From contig JAFGVI010000066.1 in assembly GCA_016938065.1 (NCBI GenBank), positions 1-64,000 on the forward strand: a stretch of 64,000 nt of DNA, read 5' to 3'. This document shows, piece by piece, positions 48,702 to 58,377 of this stretch. The notes under the pieces were generated by a model that was given only the letters and a program-made list of their open reading frames with translations, was not told where the DNA came from and did not search any database. This DNA comes from Deltaproteobacteria bacterium (lineage in GTDB: Bacteria; Desulfobacterota; Anaeroferrophillalia; Anaeroferrophillales; Tharpellaceae). Position 1 is the stretch's first letter. Every line of letters starts with the position of its first letter. The position numbers were made by a program, and so were the translations under genes.

Positions 48702-50255
48702 ATGGAGTCGATACTTGCAAATGTCATTGTCGCGCTGGTGGCCATGGCCGTGGGCTTTCTGGTCTATCGTAAGGTTTCGGAAAAGAGTAATGATGTCTCC
48801 CGAAAGGAGGCCGATTTACTGATAAATGAAGCCCGTAAGGAAGCTGATCTCTTGCGTAAAGAGGCGACCCTGCAGGCCAAGGATGTGGTTTTAAAGGCCA
48901 AGTCTGATTTTGAAGCGGATATGGTCGAGCGTCGCAAGGAGATGCAGGCACTGGAAAAACGTCTCCTGGGAAAAGAGGAAAGCCTGGAGAGACGGACCGA
49001 TAATCTGGACAAGAAAGAGGAAGATCTCAGCCGCCGTGAGCAGAGTCTGACACAGCGGGACAAAAATGTTCAGGCCAAGGAGAAAGAGGTTGTCGAGATT
49101 CTGCAGGAAGAGAAGGAGAAGCTTGAAGCGATCGCCGGTCTGACCCAAAGCGAAGCCAAAGATACGCTGATGAAGATGATGGAAGATGCCGCCAAGCATG
49201 AATCGGCGAAACGGGTCAAGCAGATTGAGGATGAAGCCAAAGAGACTGCGGAGAAGCGGGCGGTAAAGATTATCGCTCAGGCGGTGCAGCGCTATGCCGG
49301 CGACTATGCCACCGAGCGGACGGTATCGGTTGTGAGCCTGCCGGGTGACGAAATGAAAGGGCGGATTATCGGTCGTGAAGGTCGTAATATTCGTGCGATC
49401 GAGGCGGCAACCGGGGTTGATCTGATTATCGACGATACGCCCGAAGCGGTTATTATTTCATCATTTGATCCGGTACGGCGGGCGGTGGCAAAGAATGCTC
49501 TGGAGCGTCTGATCAGTGACGGCCGCATTCACCCGGCGCGGATCGAAGAGATTGTCAGCAAGGTTCAGGGTGAAATTGATCTGAGCATAAAAGAGGCCGG
49601 AGAAAAAGCAATTTTTGATCTGGGCATTCACGGGATGAACCCGGAGCTGATCCGGATGATCGGGCGCTTGAAATACCGTACGAGTTATACTCAGAACATC
49701 TATGAGCACTCTCTGGAGGTTGCCTTTATCTGCGGGATGATGGCCGACGAGCTCAAGCTCTCCAATAAAATGGCACGCCGGGCCGGTCTTCTGCATGATA
49801 TCGGTAAGGCCATGGATCATGAAATTGACGGGTCACATGCGGTTATCGGGGCCGATTTTGCCCGACGTCACGGTGAGGCGCCGGAGATTGTTCAGGCTAT
49901 CGAAGCGCATCACGGTGATGTTGAGATCAAGCATCCTCTCGATGTGCTGGTGCAGGCTGCCGATGCCCTCTCCGGGGCCCGACCGGGCGCCCGCAAAGAG
50001 ATGCTGGATGCTTATATCAAGCGCCTTGAGGCTCTTGAGGAGATCGGCAACTCTTTCAAAGGGGTGGAAAAAACCTTTGCTATTCAGGCTGGACGCGATG
50101 TTCGGGTGATGGTCAACCATGAAGATATCAGTGATGAGGATGCGGTTGTTCTCTCCCGTGATATCGCTTCAAGAATCGAGCGAGAACTGACCTATCCCGG
50201 ACAGATTCGGGTTACAGTGATTCGCGAGACCAGGGCTTTCGGCATTGCCAAATAG
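48702..50255 (+). CDS. rny: Ribonuclease Y
   Basis: N-terminal TM, long coiled coil, KH domain ([38 protein letters not shown]), HD domain ([20 protein letters not shown]). Start refined to MESILANV at 48702. Confidence 0.97.
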   Translation: MESILANVIVALVAMAVGFLVYRKVSEKSNDVSRKEADLLINEARKEADLLRKEATLQAKDVVLKAKSDFEADMVERRKEMQALEKRLLGKEESLERRTDNLDKKEEDLSRREQSLTQRDKNVQAKEKEVVEILQEEKEKLEAIAGLTQSEAKDTLMKMMEDAAKHESAKRVKQIEDEAKETAEKRAVKIIAQAVQRYAGDYATERTVSVVSLPGDEMKGRIIGREGRNIRAIEAATGVDLIIDDTPEAVIISSFDPVRRAVAKNALERLISDGRIHPARIEEIVSKVQGEIDLSIKEAGEKAIFDLGIHGMNPELIRMIGRLKYRTSYTQNIYEHSLEVAFICGMMADELKLSNKMARRAGLLHDIGKAMDHEIDGSHAVIGADFARRHGEAPEIVQAIEAHHGDVEIKHPLDVLVQAADALSGARPGARKEMLDAYIKRLEALEEIGNSFKGVEKTFAIQAGRDVRVMVNHEDISDEDAVVLSRDIASRIERELTYPGQIRVTVIRETRAFGIAK

Positions 50256-50271
50256 ACAGGGGAGCAGGCCG

Positions 50272-51060
50272 GTGATCAAGTTGCTTTTTATCGGTGATAT
50301 AATCGGCCGTCCGGGGCGGCAGGCTCTGGCGGCGCTGCTGCCGGCTCTGAAAAGGGAGCACGCGCCTGACCTGATCATTGCCAATGGTGAAAATGCCGCC
50401 GGTGGTTTCGGTTTGACCCCGAAAATTGCCGACGAGATTTTTGCACTGGGGGTCGATGTCATTACGACCGGCAACCACATCTGGGATCAAAAGGAGATTG
50501 AGCCTTATCTGCGTCAGAATTACCGGCTGTTGCGTCCGGCCAACTATCCGGTCGAGGATTTGGGGCAAGGGGCGGTGGTGGTTGCTCTTGAGCGGAAACG
50601 GCAGATCAAGGTCGGTATTATAAATCTGGCGGGACGGGTCTTTCTCGGACCGGCCGACTGCCCGTTTCGGGCCGGGCGCGAGCTGGTGGCGCGCCTGCGA
50701 AATGAAACCGCTGTTATTGTAGTCGATTTTCATGCGGAGGCGAGCTCTGAAAAAAATGCCTTAGGCCTCTTTCTTGATGGCCAGGTTTCTCTTTTTGTCG
50801 GAACGCACACGCATGTGCAGACCGCCGATGAACGAATTCTGCCGCGGGGGACGGCTTATATTACTGATGTTGGAATGGTTGGCGGCCGTAATTCGGTGAT
50901 CGGTATGAAATCTGATCGCGTGATCGAAAAATTTCTCAACGGTAAACCCCAGCGTTATGAGGTAGAAAAGAAGGATGTCTGGCTTGGGGCGGTGCTGGCC
51001 GAGGTCGATGAAGAGAGCGGTCAGGCCGTAGCCGTGCAGCGATTGCAAATTCCGGCATGA
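50272..51060 (+). CDS. ymdB: YmdB/TIGR00282 family metallophosphoesterase (GTG start)
   Basis: IKLLFIGDIIGRPGRQAL, NGENAAGGFGLT, TGNHIWDQKEI, VDFHAEASSEKNALGLFLDG, GTHTHVQTADERILP; downstream of rny. Confidence 0.93.
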   Translation: MIKLLFIGDIIGRPGRQALAALLPALKREHAPDLIIANGENAAGGFGLTPKIADEIFALGVDVITTGNHIWDQKEIEPYLRQNYRLLRPANYPVEDLGQGAVVVALERKRQIKVGIINLAGRVFLGPADCPFRAGRELVARLRNETAVIVVDFHAEASSEKNALGLFLDGQVSLFVGTHTHVQTADERILPRGTAYITDVGMVGGRNSVIGMKSDRVIEKFLNGKPQRYEVEKKDVWLGAVLAEVDEESGQAVAVQRLQIPA

Positions 51061-51068
51061 TCATGTAT

Positions 51069-51100
51069 AAAAAAGGATGGTTTCAGGACCGTCCTTTTTT
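51069..51100 (+). terminator. Intrinsic terminator after ymdB
   Basis: AAAAAAGGATGG TTTCAGGA CCGTCCTTTTTT. Confidence 0.85.
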
Positions 51101-51148
51101 TATGCCTTGATTACGGACAGGCGGAGGTGGCTTGGCGGAGGTGAGCGG

Positions 51149-51472
51149 ATGCGGGTTGGAGATTTACAGCAGATTATGCTGCAGACGGATACTGTGGGCA
51201 AGGTTCAGCAGCAGGGGGCGTACGGGGCTGAGATTGAGCAGAGTAAGCTTGCCGCTCAGCAGCTTTTTGAAAACCGGGAGAAGGCAAAGCAGATTCAGTC
51301 CTTGGAGGAGAGTGATACGGTCTCTATCAAAGATCGCGACTCTTCCAGAGAGCAGCAGGCTCAATCCGATAAGGAAGAGGAACAGGCGGAGGCTGAAAGT
51401 GAAAACGAATCCGGGCCGGAGGCTGACCCCTTGTCCGGGAGTACCGGCCGGCATATAGATATCAGGGTTTAA
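51149..51472 (+). CDS. Small acidic hypothetical protein (E/Q/S-rich tail)
   Basis: MRVGDLQQIMLQTDTVGKVQQQGAYGAEIEQSKLAAQQLFENREKAKQIQSLEESDTVSIKDRD...; start at 51149. Confidence 0.55.
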   Translation: MRVGDLQQIMLQTDTVGKVQQQGAYGAEIEQSKLAAQQLFENREKAKQIQSLEESDTVSIKDRDSSREQQAQSDKEEEQAEAESENESGPEADPLSGSTGRHIDIRV

Positions 51473-53616
51473 GCTTCGTCGATGTTCTTGAGTAGCTCAA
51501 GCCGGGCTTCTATTGCCTTGAGTTTTTTTATCTTTTCCGCTGTTGCCAGCTGACTGTCGCCGGCCAGTTGCTCGGAGTGTTCCAGAGCAAGTTCCGTGCT
51601 CGTCAGGCGGTCACTGAAAAAGGTGCTGATCAGATCATGGCACAGGTTGAGGTGAACCCGCAGAAGAGCGTATTTCAGTTGTTCAGCATAGTTTCCCAGC
51701 CAGCGAGGCAGCTCTTTCAGGGCTGCCTTTTTCAGTTGCCGGCCATATTCTTCGCCCAGAGGGCGGCGCTGTTTGAAATGGAGTATTTTTTTACTCCAGA
51801 GTGACAACAGCTCCTGAATTTTGCCAATAAAGGCAAAACGTTCTTCGGCACTGCTGCTCATCGGAAAGGCGGGTATGTCACCGCCGATTTTGATGGGCAG
51901 CGGCAGTTCACTTTCATCCGGGGCGTCACCGGCGGCGCTGATGAAGTTAGCGCAGATGATAAACATCGGTGTACAGCCAGAGAGCAGGCGGCGATTGATC
52001 TCCTGATGGAGTTCGGTGAGGAAATTTAAGGTTTCGATCACGACCCGTTCCCGCAGCTGGCCGGGAACGGTCATTTCGAAATGGTTGCCGATGATACGCA
52101 CCGGGGTTAAGGGGTTGCGGCTCTTTTCGGGCAGGAGTTCCAGCGGGGGATGATAGTTTTCTATCAGCCGGGTGAGATGGTTATGCAGACTTTTGCTGTT
52201 TCTGCGGTTAAGCCAAGCCGCAGTTTCCGAAAAACTGTACTTTTCGATGTCGCTGCAGATGCCGGTAATAATCCGTTCCACATCCCGAAGGACAGCGTCG
52301 ATTTTTTCTCGGCTGTTCCGCTGCAGGCTTAAATCCGAAGTGATGGCCCGATTCTCTCCTGAAAGAACAGTAATCTGGTTCTGAATCAGCCGCTGGCTGT
52401 TGCCGATAATCTGCTGCAGGCGTTTTTCACTGTGCTGCAGGAGGGCGGTGGTTGCTCTGTTTTTCCCCAGATCTTGCAGTCGCTGCAGGAAATTTTCGGC
52501 TTCAAGAGTTGAGTAGGCAAGCTTTTCCTTCTCCTCCTGCCAGCGGCTGAAGCGCTGCCGGCAGGTTTTATTTAATTGCGCCTGAATTTCCGGTTGTGAC
52601 CAGAACAGAGCCAGGCTTGAAAAAGCGTAGACAGACTGATTAAAGCCCAGTTCGGACAACTCCTCTCGGCTGCGGGTAATGATGGTTTCGAGCTCTTTTT
52701 TGTCGTGATGTTCATCCAGGTCGAGATTGATGACGAAAAGCAGGCGCTCTTCGAGCCCCAGTTCCCGCAGATGTTCAAGCAGCTGATAGTCGGCCTGGCG
52801 CAGGCCGATACGGCTGCTGATAACATAGATAAGGGCCGGGCTTTCACTGAGCTGTTGAACAATGATGCTCTGGTGACTGGGGTTCGGAGTATCAAGGCCG
52901 GGCAGATCCCGCAGCGCCAGATATGGGGGCAGCAGTTTAAGGACGGCCTTAATCTCAATGCCGAGAAGAAAGGGGGAGAGGTGTTCGTCGCGAATGAAGA
53001 TTCGATATTCCTGATCTTCTGGATCATCTATGCTGAACTTAAGCTCTTCATTGCGGTAATGCTCAGCCACCGTTTCAGCGCCATGGATGAGGTTGCGCAG
53101 CAGCCGGTAAGATTCGTTGAAAATGCCGTGCTGGGTGAGGCGGCTGGAACGCTGATAGTTGTCGAGAAGTCCCTCTATGCGGGTGCGGTCGTCGGGATTG
53201 AAGGGTGACGGCTGCCGGTTATCCAGATCGTCACTGAAAAGCAGCTGGGCGGCTCGGCAAAACATCTCGTTTATGGTTTTTTCCGGTTGCAGCTCAATGT
53301 CGGCTGAAAACTTCTGTCCGGCCCGCACAGTTGTAGGAAAGCTTGTGGTGATGCCGGCTCCGGTCGGCAGCAGGTCGGCTCCGGCCAGTGTATTAATCAG
53401 GGTGCTTTTGCCCGACTTTACCGGACCTATGCAGGTAATGGGCAAGCTGAAACTTGAGCGCAGTCCGGTCAGGCTGATCAGAGTCTGCCGCCAGCGCTGC
53501 AGAAAGTCCCGGCCTTGAGGCATAGCCTCTTCAAGTTCCATCAGAAGCTTTGCAAGTCGCTCAACTCTCAGGTTAAAGGTCTGGGTCGGATCACTGCCGG
53601 AGGGGTTTTCGGGCAT
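51469..53616 (-). CDS. Dynamin-like GTPase
   Basis: P-loop GPVKSGKSTLINTLAGADLLPTGAGITTSFPTTV, DLPGLDTPNPSH, N/TKxD-like FVINLDLDEH, long helical C-terminus; 715 aa. Confidence 0.85.
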   Translation of the reverse strand: MPENPSGSDPTQTFNLRVERLAKLLMELEEAMPQGRDFLQRWRQTLISLTGLRSSFSLPITCIGPVKSGKSTLINTLAGADLLPTGAGITTSFPTTVRAGQKFSADIELQPEKTINEMFCRAAQLLFSDDLDNRQPSPFNPDDRTRIEGLLDNYQRSSRLTQHGIFNESYRLLRNLIHGAETVAEHYRNEELKFSIDDPEDQEYRIFIRDEHLSPFLLGIEIKAVLKLLPPYLALRDLPGLDTPNPSHQSIIVQQLSESPALIYVISSRIGLRQADYQLLEHLRELGLEERLLFVINLDLDEHHDKKELETIITRSREELSELGFNQSVYAFSSLALFWSQPEIQAQLNKTCRQRFSRWQEEKEKLAYSTLEAENFLQRLQDLGKNRATTALLQHSEKRLQQIIGNSQRLIQNQITVLSGENRAITSDLSLQRNSREKIDAVLRDVERIITGICSDIEKYSFSETAAWLNRRNSKSLHNHLTRLIENYHPPLELLPEKSRNPLTPVRIIGNHFEMTVPGQLRERVVIETLNFLTELHQEINRRLLSGCTPMFIICANFISAAGDAPDESELPLPIKIGGDIPAFPMSSSAEERFAFIGKIQELLSLWSKKILHFKQRRPLGEEYGRQLKKAALKELPRWLGNYAEQLKYALLRVHLNLCHDLISTFFSDRLTSTELALEHSEQLAGDSQLATAEKIKKLKAIEARLELLKNIDEA

Positions 53617-53790
53617 GCTTTCATTCGCTTGTCAAGTAAGGTTGGATAATCTCTTGCAATACTGAATTATGGCATAATAGCTGAGCTGATGCAAGTTGTA
53701 AATTGCGGCCGGGAGAGGCCGGTATAGCTTTTTAAACTTGACAAAGAGGGGGTTGATAAAGTAAAAGACGCGGCTTGATTAAGCTGTGGT

Positions 53791-53863
53791 GGGCCTATAG
53801 CTCAGCTGGAAGAGCCACCGGCTCATAACCGGTAGGTCCCTGGTTCGAACCCAGGTGGGCCCA
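53791..53863 (+). tRNA. tRNA with CAU anticodon (tRNA-Met or tRNA-Ile2), CCA not encoded
   Basis: Full cloverleaf: acceptor GGGCCTA/TGGGCCC, D arm GCTC..GAGC, anticodon stem ACCGG/CCGGT with loop CTCATAA (CAT at 53824-53826), T arm CCTGG TTCGAAC CCAGG, discriminator A, followed by TTC. Confidence 0.96.
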
Positions 53864-53991
53864 TTCATTTTGCAGGGAAGTATCTTTCGTTTTTTTGAGA
53901 TGAGATGCCGATTGTCGGGAAATTATCCATATTTATTTTATATGAAGATCGTGACCGCGCCACTGAGGTTGAGTCACGGAGAGAGTTGAAT

Positions 53992-54027
53992 AAAAAAAGT
54001 GCACCCCAAGAAGGTGCACTTTTTTTA
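53992..54027. terminator. Intrinsic terminator, symmetric, near the tRNA
   Basis: AAAAAAAGTGCACC CCAAGAA GGTGCACTTTTTTT. Confidence 0.9.
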
Positions 54028-54071
54028 TTATGGGAATCACCCTTATGCGTCCTGTCGGGGTTGGGCTGAAA

Positions 54072-55199
54072 ATGATCAGGCATGCTGACCTGATTGATTA
54101 TCTGGAGTTTAAAATCCCGCCGGGATTAAGCGAGTCCTGGGATCATTGCGGTCTGCAGGCCGGCAGTCGCAACTGGTCCCTGACGGGTGTTCTCTGCGCT
54201 CTTGATCTGACTGCGGAGGTGGTTGCCGAAGCGCTGGCCGTCGGGGCAAATTTCGTTCTCAGTCATCATCCTCTGCTCTTTAAGCCGCTGGCGAGACTGG
54301 ATGTCGCCGCTTTCCCGGGGAATCTTCTTTACCAGGCCCTGACTGCCGGTGTCACCCTTTATAGTGCTCATACCAACCTGGACAGTGTCGCCGGAGGCGT
54401 CAACGACCGTTTAGCTGAGTTGTTCGGATTAAATCACTGTACGGCCCTGGAGCCGTACCAGGGAGAGATTTATAAGCTGGTAACCTTTATCCCCAAAGCT
54501 GAAGCTGAGCGGGTGGGCAGAGCTTTGTTTGCGGCCGGGGCCGGTTCTTACGGGGGTGGCCGCTATCGTGACTGCTCTTTTTGTGCCCCAGGGGTCGGGA
54601 GCTTTCGGCCGGTTGCCGGGGCCGCGCCCCGGGTCGGCACTGTTGGTAAAGTCAGTCTGGTGAATGAGATCCGTTTTGAAACCGTTCTGGAGAAGAGGGT
54701 TGTGCCTGCAGTGCTTGAGGCCCTGCATCAGACTCATCCCTATGAAGTGCCGGCCTATGACCTCTATCCGATGGAGCTTTTCGACCGGCACAGCGGTCTG
54801 GGTCGGATCGGCATGTTGCCAGACCCGGTGTGCCTGGCGGAATTTGTCGATCTGGTTAAACAGCAGTTGGGGGCCCCGGCTCTGCGTTTGATCGGGGGTG
54901 ATCTGCAGAGAGCTCTGGTGCAGAAGATAGCACTCTGCAGCGGCAGTGGTTTTTCCCTTTACAGATCAGCTTGCGCGGCCGGTGCTGATCTTTTTATCAG
55001 TGGTGATGTCAAATATCATGAGGCCCGGGCGGTTCTTGATTCGGGAACCCTGCCCGTGCTTGATGCGGGACATTTTGCCACGGAAAAACCGGTACTTGAG
55101 GTTATGGCGGCTTGGTGTCGTGATTTTTTCACGGATCAGGGTCTGGATCTGCCGGTTGCTGTTTCTCAATCCGAGCGGGAAGCATGGATAAATTTATAA
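54072..55199 (+). CDS. Nif3-like dinuclear metal center protein
   Basis: SWDHCGLQAGSRNWSLTGVLCALDLTAEVVAEAL, NFVLSHHPLLFKPL, SAHTNLDSVAGGVNDRLAELFGL, C-terminal GSGFSLYRSACAAGADLFISGDVKYHEARAVLDSG. Start refined to 54072. Confidence 0.93.
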   Translation: MIRHADLIDYLEFKIPPGLSESWDHCGLQAGSRNWSLTGVLCALDLTAEVVAEALAVGANFVLSHHPLLFKPLARLDVAAFPGNLLYQALTAGVTLYSAHTNLDSVAGGVNDRLAELFGLNHCTALEPYQGEIYKLVTFIPKAEAERVGRALFAAGAGSYGGGRYRDCSFCAPGVGSFRPVAGAAPRVGTVGKVSLVNEIRFETVLEKRVVPAVLEALHQTHPYEVPAYDLYPMELFDRHSGLGRIGMLPDPVCLAEFVDLVKQQLGAPALRLIGGDLQRALVQKIALCSGSGFSLYRSACAAGADLFISGDVKYHEARAVLDSGTLPVLDAGHFATEKPVLEVMAAWCRDFFTDQGLDLPVAVSQSEREAWINL

Positions 55200-55255
55200 T
55201 GGTTGTTTTTATGTTCATATAGTTGAAGAAACCGATTTGACAGGAGGAAAAGACG

Positions 55256-55984
55256 TTGGAAAAACAGATGCAGCTGCTTTGGGAGCTCCAGGAGATTGAT
55301 GCTGAATTAGATGAAATTCGCGATGCTCAGGAGGCGTTTGCTCCGAAACTAGAGAGTATAAAAGAGGATATCGGACTGCTTCAGGATGCAGCTCAGGAGT
55401 ACCAGAAGGAGTTGGCCGGCAAAGATGTTGAGCGCCGTGACCTGCGCGATGTCGTCGAACGTCTTAAAGGTTTGATAGCGCAATCGAAAGAGAAAATTAC
55501 TCAGATATCCAATAACAAAGAGTATTTCGCGGTTCTGAAAGAACTTGAGCATAACCAGAAGGCCCTTGAAAAAAATGAAGTTGAGCTGCTCGGGCTGGTT
55601 GAGGAGATAGAGTCAATTAAAGAGCAGATTGCCGACAATGAGAAAGAACTCAAGGCCAAATATGATGAAATGGCCGGGGAAGAGAGGGTCATTTCGGAAA
55701 AAATTGCCAACCTTGAGAAGAAAATCAAGGCCGGCGATAAGGGTCGCCAGAGTAAAGCCAAAGAGATCAGTGAGCCTTTTTTGCGGCGTTATCAGCGGAT
55801 TCGGCGGCGTTTTAAAGATGCCGTAGTCCCGGCGGATAAAGGCACCTGCCGGGGTTGTAATGTAAATGTTCCTCCGCAGGTTTATATAGATCTGCTCAAA
55901 GGGCATGAGTTGATTAATTGTCCCAACTGTCAGCGTATTATTGTCAAGCGGGCTGAGGCCGAGGCGGAGAACACCGAGAGCTGA
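55256..55984 (+). CDS. C4-type zinc ribbon / coiled-coil protein (TTG start)
   Basis: Long coiled coil, then CRGCNVNVPPQVYIDLLKGHELINCPNCQRIIV. Confidence 0.9.
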   Translation: MEKQMQLLWELQEIDAELDEIRDAQEAFAPKLESIKEDIGLLQDAAQEYQKELAGKDVERRDLRDVVERLKGLIAQSKEKITQISNNKEYFAVLKELEHNQKALEKNEVELLGLVEEIESIKEQIADNEKELKAKYDEMAGEERVISEKIANLEKKIKAGDKGRQSKAKEISEPFLRRYQRIRRRFKDAVVPADKGTCRGCNVNVPPQVYIDLLKGHELINCPNCQRIIVKRAEAEAENTES

Positions 55985-56033
55985 GGCTTGGTTAGGGAAT
56001 GAATTGACTTGGGCATTGCGCGGGTAAGTTGCT

Positions 56034-56485
56034 GAAAAAGCAGGCCGGAGCAGGCTGGATGATCGCTGGTGCCTCTCCTTGATTGTTTAAGGGGAGGTGC
56101 GGGAGGAAAGTCCGAACACCATAGAGCGGGATGCTTCGTAACGCGAAGTCCTGGCGACAGGCAGGCTAGTGCCACAGAAAACAGACCGCCATCGGTTTTA
56201 GGTTGATGGTAAGGGTGAAACGGTGAGGTAAGAGCTCACCAGTAGCGATGGTGACATCGTTAGCTTGGTAAACCCCATCCGGTGCAAGGCCAAATAGGCT
56301 TCGTTTTCTTCTTGATGGAGATTGAGGCGGCTCGTCTCAAGTTGTCGGCTGGAGACAGCTGGTGCGGCGAAGCGGGTAGGCTGCTTGAGGTTGCGGGTGA
56401 CTGCAACCCTAGAGGAATGGTCATCACTTCCGCCTGGCGGAAGCACAGAATTCGGCTTACAGGCCTGCTCCGGCCTGCTTTTTCA
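56034..56485 (+). ncRNA. rnpB: RNase P RNA component (bacterial class A)
   Basis: GAGGAAAGTCCGAACACC core near 56102, CACAGAAAACAGACCGCC, GGTAAGGGTGAAACGGTGAGGTAAGAGCTCACCAG, 3' ACAGAATTCGGCTTACAGGCC; ends pair as P1; downstream of nif3-like and zinc-ribbon genes. Confidence 0.95.
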
Positions 56486-56518
56486 GCGCCTTGCCCGAAA
56501 CAGAAAGAGGCAGTAAAA

Positions 56519-56902
56519 ATGATGACTTTTCTGAATGACGGTGATCTGTCGGGTGGTGAACGGCGTCGTTTCTTTCGAGTCGCGCCCGCAGTTGAAGAAC
56601 CGATTATTCTCAGGACTGCGGTCGGCAGTTTTCCATTGATCGAAATCAGCGGCGGGGGTTGTCGTCTGCCGATTGCGGCTCACTTAGGAATTTCTGAAGT
56701 TGACGAGCTGGATCTGTGTCTGCCCGGTCGGAGTTGTAAGATCAGTGTCCGTTTGCGACCCGTGGTGGTCGGAGAAAAGGTTTTCGGAGCAGAATTTATC
56801 GACCTCGAGCCGGAGTCTCGTGAAGTTATCTGCGCCTATGTCAGAAGCCGGGAGATTGAACTGGCCCGCCGTTTTTACAGCCCCGCCCGCAGTACCTGTT
56901 AA
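56519..56902 (+). CDS. PilZ domain protein
   Basis: GERRRFFRVAPAVEEPIIL ... LIEISGGGCRLP (RxxxR and [D/N]xSxxG-like) ... GAEFIDLEPESREVICAYVRSREIE. Confidence 0.78.
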   Translation: MMTFLNDGDLSGGERRRFFRVAPAVEEPIILRTAVGSFPLIEISGGGCRLPIAAHLGISEVDELDLCLPGRSCKISVRLRPVVVGEKVFGAEFIDLEPESREVICAYVRSREIELARRFYSPARSTC

Positions 56903-56950
56903 AATCCGCCGAGATGGACGCGACTGCCGGTTTTGCCGGCGGCAAACGGT

Positions 56951-57535
56951 TCAGCTGTCGGCTTCTATCGCTTCAGCAATTACCCCGTTATTGTTTTTGA
57001 TTGCCTCCCGGGCCAGATTTTTGCCGAAGGCCAGGGCTTCCATATTCATTTTTTCGGTGCCGCTCGGCACCCGGGCGCTGACGGCGGCTTGCAAAGCCTT
57101 GATCGAGACGACCTTGGTAGCTTCGCAGATAACCCCCAGGGCAACGATGTTGCTGAAGATTTCCTTGCCGAACTTCTCCCGGGTTCTGGCCGAGATCGGG
57201 ATCGCCAGGGCATTGCTGGTCGGGATCTGGTTGACATAGGTGGTGTCGACGATAAAAATGCCTCCGGCTTTCAGGTCAAAGGAGTACTGGTCGCTGGCTT
57301 TCTGACTCATGGTCAGGAGGATGTCAACCCAGGTCGCTTTCGGAAAAAAGATCGGGCCGTCGGCGATGATAATCTCCGCCCGGCTTGCCCCGCCCCGGGC
57401 CTCCGGGCCGTATGATTGACTCTGTACAACATTTTTTTCATCCAGAATAGCGGCTTCGGCCAGAATGATCCCGGCGGTGATCAGTCCCTGGCCGCCGCTG
57501 CCTGCCAGTCTGATTTCCGTTCTGTTCTGCTTCAC
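56951..57535 (-). CDS. korC: 2-oxoacid:ferredoxin oxidoreductase gamma subunit
   Basis: EIRLAGSGGQGLITAGIILAEAAILDEKNVVQSQSYGPEARGGASRAEIIIAD. Confidence 0.92.
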   Translation of the reverse strand: MKQNRTEIRLAGSGGQGLITAGIILAEAAILDEKNVVQSQSYGPEARGGASRAEIIIADGPIFFPKATWVDILLTMSQKASDQYSFDLKAGGIFIVDTTYVNQIPTSNALAIPISARTREKFGKEIFSNIVALGVICEATKVVSIKALQAAVSARVPSGTEKMNMEALAFGKNLAREAIKNNNGVIAEAIEADS

Positions 57536-58377
57536 GAAAGTTTTCCTCTTGTCTGGTTCTGCGCCCGGGTGATGATCGTATCATACTGCTCGCAAAATTC
57601 CGGGAGCTCCTTTTCAATGAGGACGCCGGTAATAATCCGTCCTTCAAGCTCCTCCGGGCTCATCTTTTCCGCCCGGCTTTTCTCAACCGCCACCTCTTTC
57701 TGCCATCGCAGCATCTCCACCGCGCCCCCTTTGCGGTTGAGGCGGCCGTAGGTGGTGGGGCAGTGAGTGATGACCTCGACCACGGAAAAACCTTTGTGCT
57801 GAATCGCTTTTTTTATAATGTTCTGCATCTGCAGAGTATGGTAGCTGGTCGTTCGCCCGACAAAAGTGGCCCCGGCCGCCTCAACCAGGGCCGAAATATT
57901 GAAAGGTCTTTCGATGTTGCCGAGTTTGCAGGTGTAGGCTCTGTCTCCATGCGGGGTTGTCGGACTGTACTGGCCGCCGGTCATGCCGTAGATATAGTTG
58001 TTGAAGATAATGGTGGTAATGTCGATGTTGCGGCGGCAGGCATGAATCAGATGGTTGCCGCCGATGGCGGTGGAGTCGCCGTCGCCCGTGGCGACAATCA
58101 CCTTGAGTTCCGGGCGCGCCAGTTTCAGGCCGGTGGCAAAAGGCAGAGCCCGGCCGTGGGTGGTGTGCAGGGTGTTGAAATCGACATAGACCGGGGCTCT
58201 GCCGGTGCAGCCGATGCCGGAGACAAAAGCTATCTCATTTTTATCGAGTTCGAGAGCGTCTATCGCCCGCAGCATGTTGCCTAAAATGGTGCCGATGCCG
58301 CAGCCCGGGCACCAGATATGGGGAAACTTTTTGCTGTGGCGGAAATATTTATTGACCAGTTGACTGTTGCTGATCAT
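57532..58377 (-). CDS. korB: 2-oxoacid:ferredoxin oxidoreductase beta subunit
   Basis: HIWCPGCGIGTILGNMLRAID, FVSGIGCTGRAPVYVDFNTLHTTHGRALPFATGLKLA, GDGDSTAIGGNHLIHACRRN (TPP binding). Confidence 0.93.
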   Translation of the reverse strand: MISNSQLVNKYFRHSKKFPHIWCPGCGIGTILGNMLRAIDALELDKNEIAFVSGIGCTGRAPVYVDFNTLHTTHGRALPFATGLKLARPELKVIVATGDGDSTAIGGNHLIHACRRNIDITTIIFNNYIYGMTGGQYSPTTPHGDRAYTCKLGNIERPFNISALVEAAGATFVGRTTSYHTLQMQNIIKKAIQHKGFSVVEVITHCPTTYGRLNRKGGAVEMLRWQKEVAVEKSRAEKMSPEELEGRIITGVLIEKELPEFCEQYDTIITRAQNQTRGKLS

